In this document: positions 26,610-35,412 of the stretch, in pieces
Position numbering within the stretch: position 1 is the stretch's first letter
Layout: each line of letters starts with the position of its first letter
NCBI RefSeq assembly: GCF_000379685.1
Contig: NZ_KB903249.1
Coordinates: forward strand, 1,381,911-1,445,910
Direction of reading: 5' to 3'
Length of the DNA: 64,000 nucleotides
From: Catelliglobosispora koreensis DSM 44566
GTDB lineage: Bacteria; Actinomycetota; Actinomycetes; Mycobacteriales; Micromonosporaceae
Notes under the pieces: model-generated
The model's database searches: none
Told to the model about the DNA's origin: nothing
What the model saw: the letters and a program-made list of their open reading frames with translations, nothing else
Program-made: the position numbers and the translations under genes

Positions 26610-27349
26610 TTATGCCCGGAGGTCCGGACGCATCTTAATGATGGAAAAGTAGGCGCCCTGCGGGTCGTTCACCACCGCGAATCGGCCCGCGGCGATGTCC
26701 TGTGGCGGCACGGATGCCGCACCACCCAGGTCCTCGGCGAGTTTCGCTTTGGCGTCGGGGTCATCAACGGCGAAATAGACCATCCAGTGGTTCGGGAAGC
26801 CGGCTGGCCACATGTCGCCTTCCATCGGCATCATGCCGGCCGCGGGGCGCCATCCACTTTGAACGTCGTGTACGTAACCGGTCCGTTCTCGCGGTCGTGG
26901 GCCTCCCAGCCGAACACCTCACGGTAGAACTCCTTGGCGCCCAGGGGATCCCGTGTCGTCAGCTCGGACCAGGTGTATGCGCCGTCCACGTTGAAGATGT
27001 CCGCGCCGGACATGTCCCGCGGTTGCCAGAGCCCAAACGGTGCGCCCGTCTGGTCGGTGACCACAGCGAAGCGCCCCTGCGTGAACACGTCCATAGGCGC
27101 GACGATGACCTGCCCGCCTGCCTTGGCGATCTTCGCCGCGGCCTCGTCCACGTCGGTCACGCTGACCTGCGTCATCCAAGCCACCGGCATTGCCTGGTTC
27201 ATGAGCGGGCCGGCTGCGGCAGCGGCCTTGCCATCCTTGTGAAACAGCGTGTAGCCCATGGCTTCCGGCTCTGGCGACACATGTGCCGGCCAGCCGAACA
27301 GGTTCGTATAGAAGTCCCTTGCACCAGGGTCGCTTGAGATCACCGTCAC
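26610..27349 (-). pseudogene. Tandem VOC-domain protein disrupted by a one-base frameshift
   Basis: Two reading frames together encode one normal two-domain VOC protein of about 245 residues. Frame 1 (from GTG 27349) gives the first VOC domain and half of the second, running through FGWEAHDRENGPVTYTTFKVDG before hitting a stop. Frame 2 carries on with RPAAGMMPMEGDMWPAGFP to the natural C terminus at 26610. Adding one base near 26845-26853 would restore VDGRPAAGMMPM. The lesion is in a C/G-rich run, so a sequencing error is possible; otherwise the gene is recently inactivated. Substrate unknown. Divergent from the MFS gene, whose operator lies just upstream of this start. Confidence 0.75.
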
Positions 27350-27354
27350 ATTGA

Positions 27355-27373
27355 ATACGGAACCGTTCCGTAT
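27355..27373. promoter_or_regulatory. Perfect 19-bp palindromic operator, probably for the TetR regulator at 28961
   Basis: ATACGGAACCGTTCCGTAT has perfect 9-bp arms around one central base. It lies between the divergent VOC and MFS starts and would cover the -35 region of the MFS promoter. Size and symmetry are typical of TetR-family operators. Confidence 0.75.
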
Positions 27374-27388
27374 CGAATCTACGCGGAG

Positions 27389-27394
27389 TAACGT
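27389..27394 (+). promoter_or_regulatory. Candidate -10 of the MFS-TetR operon
   Basis: TAACGT lies 7 nt before GTG 27402, predicting a leaderless transcript, with the palindromic operator immediately upstream in the -35 position. Confidence 0.4.
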
Positions 27395-27401
27395 CCGGCG
27401 C

Positions 27402-28964
27402 GTGACGTTAGAAGGAAACACTGGCCACCCGAGGCGCTGGGCGATCCTCGGGGTACTTGTGGTCAGCCTGCTTGTGGTCGTTCTCGACAACACCGTGCTC
27501 AACGTGGCGATGCGGACGCTGGCTGACCCTGTCCACGGACTGGGGGCCACGCAGAGTCAACTCGAGTGGTCCGTCAACTCGTACACTCTGGTCTTCGCGG
27601 GTCTGCTCTTTAGCTTTGGCGTCCTCGGAGACCGCTGGGGCCGCAAGCGCATGCTCATCACCGGCCTGGTCCTGTTCGGACTGGCCTCATTCCTTTCCGG
27701 CTATGCCGAAACGCCAAGCCAGCTGATCGCCGCGCGCGCGTTCATGGGCCTGGGCGGCGCGGCCATCATGCCGGTCACTCTCTCGATCATTTCCAACGTC
27801 TTCGACCCCCGTGAGCGGGGCAAGGCGATCGGCATCTGGACCGGCTCCGTCGGTCTGGCCATCGCCATCGGCCCCCTGCTCGGCGGGTTCCTCCTGGAGC
27901 ACTTCTGGTGGGGCTCGGTCTTCCTCATCAACGTGCCGATCATCATCCTGGGCCTGATCGCGGTCGTGATCCTGGTGCCCGAATCGCGTGACCCGAGCCC
28001 TGGCAGGATCGACTTTGCCGGTGTCCTGCTGTCGATCGTGGGTCTCATGGCCCTGACCTACGGCATCGTTGACGGCGGTGAGCACGGATTCGGACGGCTT
28101 TCGGTCTGGGCGTGGATCATCGGTGGCGCTGTGGTGCTGGCGTTGTTCATCTTCCTCGAGGCACGCAGCACCCATCCCTCGCTGGATGTGAAGCTGTTCC
28201 GCAACAGCAGGTTCTCCGCTTCGATCGCGGGGATCGGGCTGCTGTTCTTCGCCTCGATGGGCTCGTTCTTCTTCGTGAGCATGTACCTGCAGGTGGTGCG
28301 GGACTACTCGCCGATGCAAAGCGGTGCGCTGCTGGTGCCGTTCGCCGTGGGACAGATGATTTTCGCGCCGCTGAGCACGAACTTCGTCAAGCGGGTCGGC
28401 GTGCGTGCCCTGTCCGCCTTCGGCATCCTGCTGTCGGCTGGCACGTTCCTGTCGATCGCGTTCTGGGACAGCACAACTCCGGTTTGGACGATCCTTGTCG
28501 TCTTCTTCCTCATGGGCGTTGGTATGGCCTCGGTCATGCCCCCGGCGATGAACGTGATCATGTCGAGCCTGCCGCGCGAAAAGGCTGGCGTGGGCTCGGC
28601 GGTGTCCAACACGGTCCGTCAGGTCTCGGCCGCTCTCGGGCTCGCGGTCCTCGGCTCGATCGTCGCGGGCGTCTACCGCGATCAGATCGCTCCGGCGGCG
28701 GCCGCGCTGCCAGAATCGGCCCGCGATCTGGCGAGCGAGTCGATCACGGGTGCCTACGGTGTCGCGCCGAAGCTCGGCCCGGCGGGACAGCCTCTGCTGG
28801 AGGCCGCCAACACCGCCTTCATCAGCGCGATGCACTGGGCCGCTCTGGGATCGGTCGCCGTCGCTGTCCTCGGCGCTATCGTCGCGGTAACGTGGCTGCC
28901 CCGTAAGGAATCCGCCGCGCCGGTTCCGGCTCCCGAGCGGGAACTTGTAGGGTCTGCGTCATGA
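27402..28964 (+). CDS. MFS drug:H+ antiporter, DHA2 family (14 TM, EmrB/QacA type)
   Basis: About 520 residues with 14 predicted TM helices. The family motifs are visible: LDNTVLNVAMRTL in TM1 (motif D1), GVLGDRWGRKRMLITG in loop 2-3 (motif A), and GIWTGSVGLAIAIGPLLGGFL in TM5 (motif C of antiporters). Function is proton-driven export of lipophilic drugs or antibiotics from the cytoplasm. GTG 27402 is chosen on the -10 spacing; an upstream ATG would start inside the operator. The stop overlaps the TetR start (ATGA), so both are one operon. Confidence 0.9.
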   Translation: MTLEGNTGHPRRWAILGVLVVSLLVVVLDNTVLNVAMRTLADPVHGLGATQSQLEWSVNSYTLVFAGLLFSFGVLGDRWGRKRMLITGLVLFGLASFLSGYAETPSQLIAARAFMGLGGAAIMPVTLSIISNVFDPRERGKAIGIWTGSVGLAIAIGPLLGGFLLEHFWWGSVFLINVPIIILGLIAVVILVPESRDPSPGRIDFAGVLLSIVGLMALTYGIVDGGEHGFGRLSVWAWIIGGAVVLALFIFLEARSTHPSLDVKLFRNSRFSASIAGIGLLFFASMGSFFFVSMYLQVVRDYSPMQSGALLVPFAVGQMIFAPLSTNFVKRVGVRALSAFGILLSAGTFLSIAFWDSTTPVWTILVVFFLMGVGMASVMPPAMNVIMSSLPREKAGVGSAVSNTVRQVSAALGLAVLGSIVAGVYRDQIAPAAAALPESARDLASESITGAYGVAPKLGPAGQPLLEAANTAFISAMHWAALGSVAVAVLGAIVAVTWLPRKESAAPVPAPERELVGSAS

Positions 28965-29563
28965 CGATTGGCTTGGCTGCTCCAGGGGAAGCGACCCGTG
29001 CGGGCCGTCCCAGGAGCAGCCATGCTCACCAAGCGATCATCGATGCGATCGTCTCGCTGCTTAGCGAGGGCGTGACCTTCGACGCGCTGTCGATCGAAGC
29101 CGTGGCCACGCGAGCCGGCGTGGGCAAGGCGACCATCTACCGGCGCTGGCCCAACAAACAGGCCATGCTCACCGATGCCCTGCTTGAGCTCAAAGGCCCG
29201 CCACCACAGCCCGAGGGTGCCAACGTGCGGGAGCGCCTCATCTCGCTGCTGTCCAAAGTGGCCGTTGACGATGGCGCCAAGATGTTCCCGTGCGTCATGC
29301 CGGAGCTGATCCGCAGCCCCGAGGCTTACGACGTGTGGCAGAAAATGATTGAGCCCCGCCGTGACGTCACCCGGCAGGTGCTGCTTCAAGGCATCGCCGA
29401 TGGCGAGCTTCGCTCCGATATCGACGTCGAAGTGGTCATCACCGCGATCACCACGCCGGTGCTGATGAACCGTCTCATGCGCTGGAACCCCAAGCTGGAC
29501 AACGATTTGCTTCCCACTCAAATCGTCGACATGGTGCTGGCGGGGATACGCGCCAGCTCGTAG
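28961..29563 (+). CDS. TetR-family transcriptional repressor
   Basis: 200 residues. The N-terminal HTH (about 26-72) contains LSIEAVATRAGVGKATIYRRWPNKQAM reading across helices 2-3, and the C-terminal domain is of the TetR_C type with a long ligand-binding helix bundle. It is translationally coupled to the MFS exporter and most likely represses this operon through the palindrome at 27355-27373, releasing it on binding an exported compound. A small GGCGC/GCGCC hairpin (29563-29578) follows the stop. Confidence 0.92.
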   Translation: MTIGLAAPGEATRAGRPRSSHAHQAIIDAIVSLLSEGVTFDALSIEAVATRAGVGKATIYRRWPNKQAMLTDALLELKGPPPQPEGANVRERLISLLSKVAVDDGAKMFPCVMPELIRSPEAYDVWQKMIEPRRDVTRQVLLQGIADGELRSDIDVEVVITAITTPVLMNRLMRWNPKLDNDLLPTQIVDMVLAGIRASS

Positions 29564-29630
29564 GCGCTTTCATGCGCCGCCAACAGGTCTGTTCGGCGGG
29601 CCCATGCTTTGCGGGCCGGCCGGCGGGCAG

Positions 29631-29636
29631 TAGGGT
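29631..29636 (+). promoter_or_regulatory. Candidate -10 of the ruvCAB operon
   Basis: TAGGGT lies 7 nt before GTG 29644 and predicts a leaderless ruvC transcript; no Shine-Dalgarno is present before that GTG. Confidence 0.45.
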
Positions 29637-29643
29637 GTCGTAC

Positions 29644-30168
29644 GTGCGTTCGGTGCGTGTGCTCGGTGTGGACCCTGGCCTGACCCGTTGCGGGGTGGGC
29701 GTGGTCGATGGCGTCCCCGGCCGTGCCTGTTCGCTTGTGGACGTTGCCGTTATCGGGACCGATCCCGGCACCGATCTGGCCGAGCGGCTCCTTCACCTCG
29801 ACCGTGAGCTGGCCATCTTGCTGGAAAAGCATCAGCCGCAAAGCGTTGCCGTGGAACGGGTGTTCAGCCAGCACAACGTCGGCAGCGTCATCTTCACCGC
29901 GCAGGCCTCCGCGGTGGCGATCCTGGCGGCCGCGCGCGCTGGGCTGCCCGTCTCGACTTACACTCCGAGCGAGGTCAAGGCGGCGGTCACCGGTTCGGGA
30001 CAGGCCGACAAGAAGCAGATGACGACCATGGTGACAAAGCTGTTGCGTTTGGACACTCCACCTCGCCCGGCCGATGCTGCCGACGCCCTGGCCTTGGCCA
30101 TTTGCCATGTGTGGCGTGGCGGAACCCGTTCGCGCATTGAAGAAGCCGTAAAGAGAGCCGTTAGATGA
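29644..30168 (+). CDS. ruvC: Crossover junction endodeoxyribonuclease RuvC
   Basis: A 174-residue Holliday junction resolvase, RNase H fold. Catalytic acidic residues: Asp in VLGVDPGL (residue 8), Glu in VAVERVF, and the C-terminal pair in RPADAADALALA. Cleaves four-way junctions symmetrically in RuvABC. GTG 29644 gives the canonical N terminus; the longer frame upstream runs into the TetR 3' region. Overlaps ruvA by 4 nt. Confidence 0.95.
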   Translation: MRSVRVLGVDPGLTRCGVGVVDGVPGRACSLVDVAVIGTDPGTDLAERLLHLDRELAILLEKHQPQSVAVERVFSQHNVGSVIFTAQASAVAILAAARAGLPVSTYTPSEVKAAVTGSGQADKKQMTTMVTKLLRLDTPPRPADAADALALAICHVWRGGTRSRIEEAVKRAVR

Positions 30169-30761
30169 TCGCGAGTGTGAGTGGTGTCGTCGCTTCGGTG
30201 GGCGCCGAAGTGGCCGTCGTCGAGGTAGGCGGCATCGGGCTGGCCCTGCACTGTGCGCCGCCGACGCTGGCGTCACTGCGCGTCGGGCGGGAAACCCGCC
30301 TAGCGGCGGCACTCATCGTGCGCGAGGACTCTCTGACCCTCTTCGGCTTCGCCTCAGAGGACGAGAAGCAGCTATTCGAGCTGTTACTGACGGCCAGTGG
30401 GGTCGGGCCGAAAATCGCGGTCGCCGCGTTAAGTGTGCACACCCCAGAAGCCCTGCGAGCCGCGATCAGCCAGGGTGACCTGTCCACGCTGACGCAAGTG
30501 CCCGGCATCGGCAAGAAGGGCGCCGAGCGCATCGTGCTGGAGTTGCGCGACAAGGTCGGCCCGGTCTCGGCGCTTCCGGTCCAAGGTGGACGGTCGATGG
30601 CCTGGACCGAACAGGTGCGCCAGGGACTTGTCGGCCTCGGCTGGAGCATGGCGCAGGCCGACCAGGCGGTCGCCGCGGTGGCCGAGACCATCGACGGCAC
30701 TACGCCACCGGTTCCGGTCCTGCTCAAACAGGCCATTCGCTTGCTAGGTAAGAACAAATGA
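30165..30761 (+). CDS. ruvA: Holliday junction branch migration protein RuvA
   Basis: 198 residues: N-terminal OB fold ([13 protein letters not shown], about 1-62), two HhH motifs ([31 protein letters not shown]), and a flexible linker to the C-terminal domain III ([15 protein letters not shown]) that contacts RuvB. Binds the junction as a tetramer and loads RuvB. ATGA overlaps on both sides couple it to ruvC and ruvB. Confidence 0.96.
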   Translation: MIASVSGVVASVGAEVAVVEVGGIGLALHCAPPTLASLRVGRETRLAAALIVREDSLTLFGFASEDEKQLFELLLTASGVGPKIAVAALSVHTPEALRAAISQGDLSTLTQVPGIGKKGAERIVLELRDKVGPVSALPVQGGRSMAWTEQVRQGLVGLGWSMAQADQAVAAVAETIDGTTPPVPVLLKQAIRLLGKNK

Positions 30762-31801
30762 GTCTCGTGAGCGCGGCTGCCGATCCGGCCGAGCGCGACG
30801 CCGAAGCCTCCGTGCGCCCGAAGCGCCTCGACGAATTCGTCGCGCAGGAACGAGTGCGCGAACAGCTGGAAGTGTTGCTGCACAGCGCGATCAAGCGCGG
30901 CTCGCCGCCCGATCACATCCTGTTCTCCGGATCGCCTGGGCTGGGCAAGACCACGCTGGCGATGATCGTCGCGGCTGAGCTGGGCGCGGGACTGCGGATG
31001 ACGTCAGGCCCGGCAATCGAACGCTCAGGCGACCTCGCGGCCATCTTGACTGGGCTTCAGGAAGGCGATGTTCTTTTCATCGATGAAATTCACCGGATAG
31101 CGAAACCGGCCGAGGAGTTGCTCTACAGCGCGATGGAGGACTTCCGGGTCGACGTCATCGTGGGCAAGGGCCCGGGCGCGACCGCCATTCCGCTGGATGT
31201 CGAGCCGTTCACCCTCGTCGGGGCCACCACGCGATCCGGTTTGCTGACCGGGCCGATGCGCGACCGGTTTGGGTTCGTGGGGCATCTGGAGTTCTACCAG
31301 GGTGCCGAGTTGGCCCTGCTGCTGAAGCGTTCCGCCCGCATCATGGGTGTCGCCGCCACGAATGAAGGCATCGCTGAGATCGCGGGACGCTCACGGGGTA
31401 CGCCCCGGATCGCCAACCGCCTGTTGCGGCGAGTGCGCGACTATGCGGAATTACGCGGTGATGGGGTCGTCACCACGGCCGCCGCCAGGGCCGCCCTCAA
31501 GGTCTATGACGTGGACGATATCGGGCTGGACCGGCTGGATAAGGCGGTGTTGCGGGCCCTCGTGGAGTCCTTCGGCGGGGGACCGGTGGGGTTGTCGACG
31601 CTCGCCGTGGCGGTGGGCGAGCAGCCGGACACCGTCGAAGAGGTCGTTGAGCCATTTTTGGTACGCGCGGGATTGCTCGCGAGGACGCCGCGAGGCCGGG
31701 TAGCAACAGCCGCAGCGTGGCGTCATCTAGGGCAAACGCCGCCGAATGGTACTTTCGGGGGCGGCGTCGACGCGGCGCCCGACCTTTTTTCTGGGTCGTG
31801 A
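30758..31801 (+). CDS. ruvB: Holliday junction branch migration ATPase RuvB
   Basis: 347-residue AAA+ motor. Walker A GSPGLGKT (58-65), Walker B LFIDEIHR, sensor 1 VGATTR and the arginine-finger region GPMRDRFG are present. The C-terminal winged helix runs from about 265, with [16 protein letters not shown] at its end. Starts in an ATGA overlap with ruvA. The last gene of the ruv operon, followed by 134 bp before yajC. Confidence 0.96.
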   Translation: MSLVSAAADPAERDAEASVRPKRLDEFVAQERVREQLEVLLHSAIKRGSPPDHILFSGSPGLGKTTLAMIVAAELGAGLRMTSGPAIERSGDLAAILTGLQEGDVLFIDEIHRIAKPAEELLYSAMEDFRVDVIVGKGPGATAIPLDVEPFTLVGATTRSGLLTGPMRDRFGFVGHLEFYQGAELALLLKRSARIMGVAATNEGIAEIAGRSRGTPRIANRLLRRVRDYAELRGDGVVTTAAARAALKVYDVDDIGLDRLDKAVLRALVESFGGGPVGLSTLAVAVGEQPDTVEEVVEPFLVRAGLLARTPRGRVATAAAWRHLGQTPPNGTFGGGVDAAPDLFSGS

Positions 31802-31935
31802 TCCGAACGTGATCTCTACCGCATGTGTGCGAACGGCTGCGCAGCGACTAGACTTCCGGCGATCCGAACGGTCGATAGCCGCCTCCATCGGTGTGCCCTG
31901 GTGCGCCGCGGAGGCCATTTGAAGGGGCACGCGAA
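31802..31935 (+). promoter_or_regulatory. Intergenic region ruvB-yajC with a candidate -10
   Basis: TAGACT at 31849-31854 is the best -10-like hexamer and would give a leader of about 75 nt. No convincing -35, hairpin or small gene is visible. Confidence 0.3.
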
Positions 31936-32307
31936 GTGCTATTAGCAGAAAACGCATCGCAGGGTGGCGGCAACCTCCTGACCACAGTAGGCATGTTTGC
32001 CCTGCTATTTGGCGCTATGTACTTCCTGTTCATCCGGCCGCAGTCCAAGCGCCGTAAAGAAGCCGAGCAAATGCAGAAGCAGCTCGGCGCCGGCGACGAG
32101 ATCATCACCATCGGCGGGCTCTACGGCACGGTGGTCTCGGCTGACGACGAGAGCGTGACGCTGGAGATCTCGCCCGGGGTCAACGCCCGTTACGCACGCC
32201 AGGCCGTCGCGCGGGTCCTTACCCAGACCGCGCCTGAGGCCGCTGAAGTCGACCACCCGGCCGATGAGCCAGTGAGTCCGATTCAGGAATCCAAGAAGAA
32301 GATCTGA
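31936..32307 (+). CDS. yajC: Preprotein translocase subunit YajC
   Basis: About 123 residues: a short N terminus, a single TM (about 16-32, TVGMFALLFGAMYFLFIRPQ) with the IRPQ signature at its cytoplasmic end, then a small cytoplasmic domain (GAGDEIITIGGLYGTVVSAD). Part of the SecDF-YajC complex that assists SecYEG. GTG 31936 has GAAGGGG 9 nt upstream. An upstream extension from ATG 31891 is possible but lacks an RBS. Confidence 0.92.
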   Translation: MLLAENASQGGGNLLTTVGMFALLFGAMYFLFIRPQSKRRKEAEQMQKQLGAGDEIITIGGLYGTVVSADDESVTLEISPGVNARYARQAVARVLTQTAPEAAEVDHPADEPVSPIQESKKKI

Positions 32308-32329
32308 CTTCTCACCACCCATCCGTCAA

Positions 32330-32356
32330 CCCCGCTCGGCCGGATGCTGAGCGGGG
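32330..32356 (+). terminator. Hairpin between yajC and secD
   Basis: CCCCGCTCGGC (32330-32340) pairs with GCTGAGCGGGG (32346-32356) over 10 of 11 bases with a 5-nt loop. It could be a partial terminator or an mRNA stability element inside the operon. Confidence 0.55.
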
Positions 32357-32380
32357 CATCCCAGGGGAGACACGAAAGCC

Positions 32381-34198
32381 GTGGCACCACCTCAGAAACA
32401 GATGCGCCCGTCGCGGTACCTAGCCGCGCTGGCAGCCATCTTCGTCGTGCTCGGGGCGCTGGTCTGGTTTGGCGCACCTAAGGGCGCCACCGTGGCCGAA
32501 CGCTTCCAGCCCAAGCTCGGCCTGGACCTCGTCGGAGGCACCCGGGTCACGCTCGAAGCCGCGACGAAAGACGGCAACCCGCCTAACCGTGATGACCTCG
32601 AGAAGGCACGCGAGATTATCGAGGAGCGGGTCAACGCCCAGGGCGTTAGCGAAGCCGAGGTGGTGACGGAAGGCGACCGGTTCATCGTCATCTCCGTCGC
32701 GGCGCAGAAGAGCGACGTGTTACGTGACGTCGGCCAGGCGTCCAAACTGTACTTCCGCAAGGTGCTCAACATAACGGATGGTTCGGGTGCGGCTGCTAAC
32801 CCAGCGCCAGCCCCCAGCGCCTCCACGACGCCCACCTCTACACCGACCGCGTCCTCGACGCCATCGGCGACTCCTTCGGGCGGCACGGGCGGTGGCTCGG
32901 CCATGGAGCCGACACCGACGCCAACTCCGACCGCGACATCTTCGGCCACGGCCGAGTCGGATGGCCGCACGCTGACGCAGGATGAGCTGAAGAAGCTCGT
33001 CGGCGATGAGGCTTGGGCGGCGGCGACGTCGCTCACCGCGCCCGCGACCGACGCCGAGGTCATCAAGAAGCTCGCGCCATTTGGCAAGCTTCAGGCCAAG
33101 TGGGAGATCGCTTCGCTGACCCCGGCGATGCAATACAACATCCCGCAGGTGACCTGTGAACTGCTGAACAAGCGTGTGCCGGGTTCGCTCGATGTGCGCG
33201 ACCAGCAGGTTGTGGCCTGTGAGGGCGACGGCAAGTACTTGCTTGACGTCGCGAAGGTCGCCGGAACCGATGTTTCCAACGCGTCGGCACTGATCGACCA
33301 GTCGAAGGTCAGCGGCAGCTGGGTCGTCAACCTTGACTTCACCGGTGACGGGCAGACCCGCTGGACTGACCTGACCCGTGAGGCTTACAACAACAACGGA
33401 ACCACCAAGTGCGAGACCGTGGCTCTCGGCGAGCAGCAGCGGTGCCGGGTGGCCGCGGTGCTGGACAACTCGATCGTGTCCGCGCCAGAGATTCAGGGTG
33501 TCCTCACCGGAACGTCCACGATCAGCGGCTCGTTCACGGCTGGGACCGCGAAGAAGCTGGCCGACAACCTGAACTTCGGTGCCCTCGCTATCAACTTCGA
33601 GGTTCCGGAGTCGAAGACGGTCACCGCGACGCTCGGCGCTGAGTACCTGCGCGCGGGTCTGCTCGCCGCCGGCATCGGCATGCTGCTCGTGGTTATCTAC
33701 TCGTTCTTCTACTACCGCCTGCTCGGTTCCGTGATCTTCCTGTCGCTGATCCTGTCGGGTCTGCTGACGTTCGGGGCGCTGGTCGTCCTTGGACGGACAA
33801 TGGGCTTCACGCTGACCCTGGCTGGCATCGCCGGTTTCATCGTCTCGCTGGGTGTCGCGGCGGACTCGTTCGTCATTTACTTCGAACGTCTCAAAGACGA
33901 GATCCGTGAAGGCCGCAGCCCGCGCAACGCGGTGCAGCGGGCCTGGGTTCGGGCGAAGCGCACGATCCTTACCGCCAACGCGATTTCGCTCATGGCGGCG
34001 GTGATTCTCTACCTCGTCTCGTCTGGCCCGGTTGCTGGCTTCGCCTTCGCGCTCGGCATCGCGACCGCGCTCGACCTGCTCGTGGTGTTCCTCTTCCGTT
34101 ATCCGATCATGGCGATGTTCGCCCGGACCCAGGCGTTCCTCTCGCCCCGGGTCAGTGGTCTCGGCCGCGTCCTGCGTGAAGCAAAGGAGGCCAACTAA
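32381..34198 (+). CDS. secD: Protein translocase subunit SecD
   Basis: 605-residue inner-membrane protein: TM1 (about 13-32), a large exported P1 domain, and TM2-6 (about 425-590). Signature LGLDLVGGTRVTLE near the N terminus; GVAADSFVIYFERLKDEI in the TM region carries the conserved Asp used in proton-coupled pulling of substrates. P1 is interrupted by a Pro/Ser/Thr-rich low-complexity stretch (about 140-200). GTG 32381 follows AGGGGAG. The stop and the secF start overlap by one base. Confidence 0.96.
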   Translation: MAPPQKQMRPSRYLAALAAIFVVLGALVWFGAPKGATVAERFQPKLGLDLVGGTRVTLEAATKDGNPPNRDDLEKAREIIEERVNAQGVSEAEVVTEGDRFIVISVAAQKSDVLRDVGQASKLYFRKVLNITDGSGAAANPAPAPSASTTPTSTPTASSTPSATPSGGTGGGSAMEPTPTPTPTATSSATAESDGRTLTQDELKKLVGDEAWAAATSLTAPATDAEVIKKLAPFGKLQAKWEIASLTPAMQYNIPQVTCELLNKRVPGSLDVRDQQVVACEGDGKYLLDVAKVAGTDVSNASALIDQSKVSGSWVVNLDFTGDGQTRWTDLTREAYNNNGTTKCETVALGEQQRCRVAAVLDNSIVSAPEIQGVLTGTSTISGSFTAGTAKKLADNLNFGALAINFEVPESKTVTATLGAEYLRAGLLAAGIGMLLVVIYSFFYYRLLGSVIFLSLILSGLLTFGALVVLGRTMGFTLTLAGIAGFIVSLGVAADSFVIYFERLKDEIREGRSPRNAVQRAWVRAKRTILTANAISLMAAVILYLVSSGPVAGFAFALGIATALDLLVVFLFRYPIMAMFARTQAFLSPRVSGLGRVLREAKEAN

Positions 34199-35352
34199 TG
34201 GCCGACATCACCGGTTTCGCTTCCCGCCTCTACCGGGGCGAGGCCAACCTCAACATCGTTGGCAAGCGCCAGAAGTGGTTCGCGGTCGCCGGCGGTATCA
34301 CGCTGGTCGCGATCATCGCGCTGTTCGTGTTCGGTTTCAAGGGCGGCATCGAGTTCACGGGTGGCAACGAGTTCACCATTCCGGCCAGCGTTTCCCCGAG
34401 CATCACCGAGGTTCAGGAAGCTGTCGCCGCAGAGGTGCACAAGTTCCAGCCTGATGCGCGGATCAACCCGGGCCAGCAGATCGGTGACGGCGCGGAAGCG
34501 GTCTATTCGATCCAGACGCCAGCGCTGACCGCCGACGAGTCCAACGCGGTCAAGCAGGCGATCGCCGCGAAGTACAACATCGACGCCCAGGGCGACATCA
34601 GCGACAGCCAGATCAGTGCGCGCTGGGGTGAATCCGTTACCCAGCAAGCACTTTGGGCACTTGTCATCTTCCTCGCCGCCGTGACCGCCTACCTGTCGGT
34701 CCGGTTCGAGTGGCGGATGGCCGTGGCGGCTGTTGTGTCGCTGCTGTTCAACCTGCTTGTCACCGCTGGCATCTACTCGGTCGTTGGCTTCGAGGTCACG
34801 CCGAACACGGTCATCGGCTTCCTGACGATCCTTGGTTTCGCGCTCTACGACGTCGTCGTGGTGTTCGACAAGGTGCAGGAAAATACGCGCGGCATCACCG
34901 GAAGCAGCACGCAGACCTATGCCGAGGCGACCAACCTCGCGCTGAACCAGACGTTCATGCGGTCGATCAACACCTCGCTGGTCGCCCTCCTGCCCGTCGG
35001 TGGTCTGCTGTTCATCGGTGCCGGTCTGCTCGGTGCCGGAACGCTGAAGGACCTCGGTCTGGTGCTGTTCATCGGTATGGGTATGGCCGTGTTCTCGTCG
35101 CTGTTCTTCGCCTCGCCGGTTCTGGTGTGGCTCAAGGAGATGGACCCGGTCATCCAGAACCACACCAAGCGCGTTCTGGCCCGCCGCACCCAGCTCGCCA
35201 AGGCGGCCGCCGAAGGCCCAGTCAGCGAGAAGAAGGTCGTCGCCGCAGCGGCTGCGCCGGCCGCTCCCGTCGCGCCGAAGGCTGGCGCCAAGCCGGTTCG
35301 CCCGGCGCGGCAAGGCAACACCGGCCGCCAAGGCACGGGTAAACGCCGCTAA
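34198..35352 (+). CDS. secF: Protein translocase subunit SecF
   Basis: 384-residue partner of SecD with six TM helices (about 28-48 and 148-310) and a smaller exported domain. GIEFTGGNEF near the N terminus and GFALYDVVVVFDKVQEN in TM4-5 are SecF landmarks. The C-terminal 60 residues are Ala/Lys/Arg-rich and probably bind ribosomes or acidic lipid. TAATG overlap with secD. A strong terminator follows within 17 nt of the stop. Confidence 0.96.
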   Translation: MADITGFASRLYRGEANLNIVGKRQKWFAVAGGITLVAIIALFVFGFKGGIEFTGGNEFTIPASVSPSITEVQEAVAAEVHKFQPDARINPGQQIGDGAEAVYSIQTPALTADESNAVKQAIAAKYNIDAQGDISDSQISARWGESVTQQALWALVIFLAAVTAYLSVRFEWRMAVAAVVSLLFNLLVTAGIYSVVGFEVTPNTVIGFLTILGFALYDVVVVFDKVQENTRGITGSSTQTYAEATNLALNQTFMRSINTSLVALLPVGGLLFIGAGLLGAGTLKDLGLVLFIGMGMAVFSSLFFASPVLVWLKEMDPVIQNHTKRVLARRTQLAKAAAEGPVSEKKVVAAAAAPAAPVAPKAGAKPVRPARQGNTGRQGTGKRR

Positions 35353-35368
35353 TCAATGCACTGTCAGG

Positions 35369-35402
35369 AGCGCCCGGTATCCAGCTCAGGATGCCGGGCG
35401 CT
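35369..35402 (+). terminator. Hairpin terminator after secF
   Basis: AGCGCCCGGTATCC (35369-35382) pairs with GGATGCCGGGCGCT (35389-35402) over 13 of 14 positions with a 6-nt loop. It ends the yajC-secDF operon and stops only 11 nt before the apt start codon. Confidence 0.75.
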
Positions 35403-35412
35403 ACTGTTAGGC

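Noticed and set aside
27687-28835. 382-codon His/Arg/Asp-rich frame antisense to the MFS gene
   Set aside because: Composition typical of reading a membrane-protein gene backwards; no support.
29594-29622. GGGCC-type hairpin upstream of ruvC as terminator
   Set aside because: Only about 5 bp of stem with a long loop; too weak to call in GC-rich DNA.
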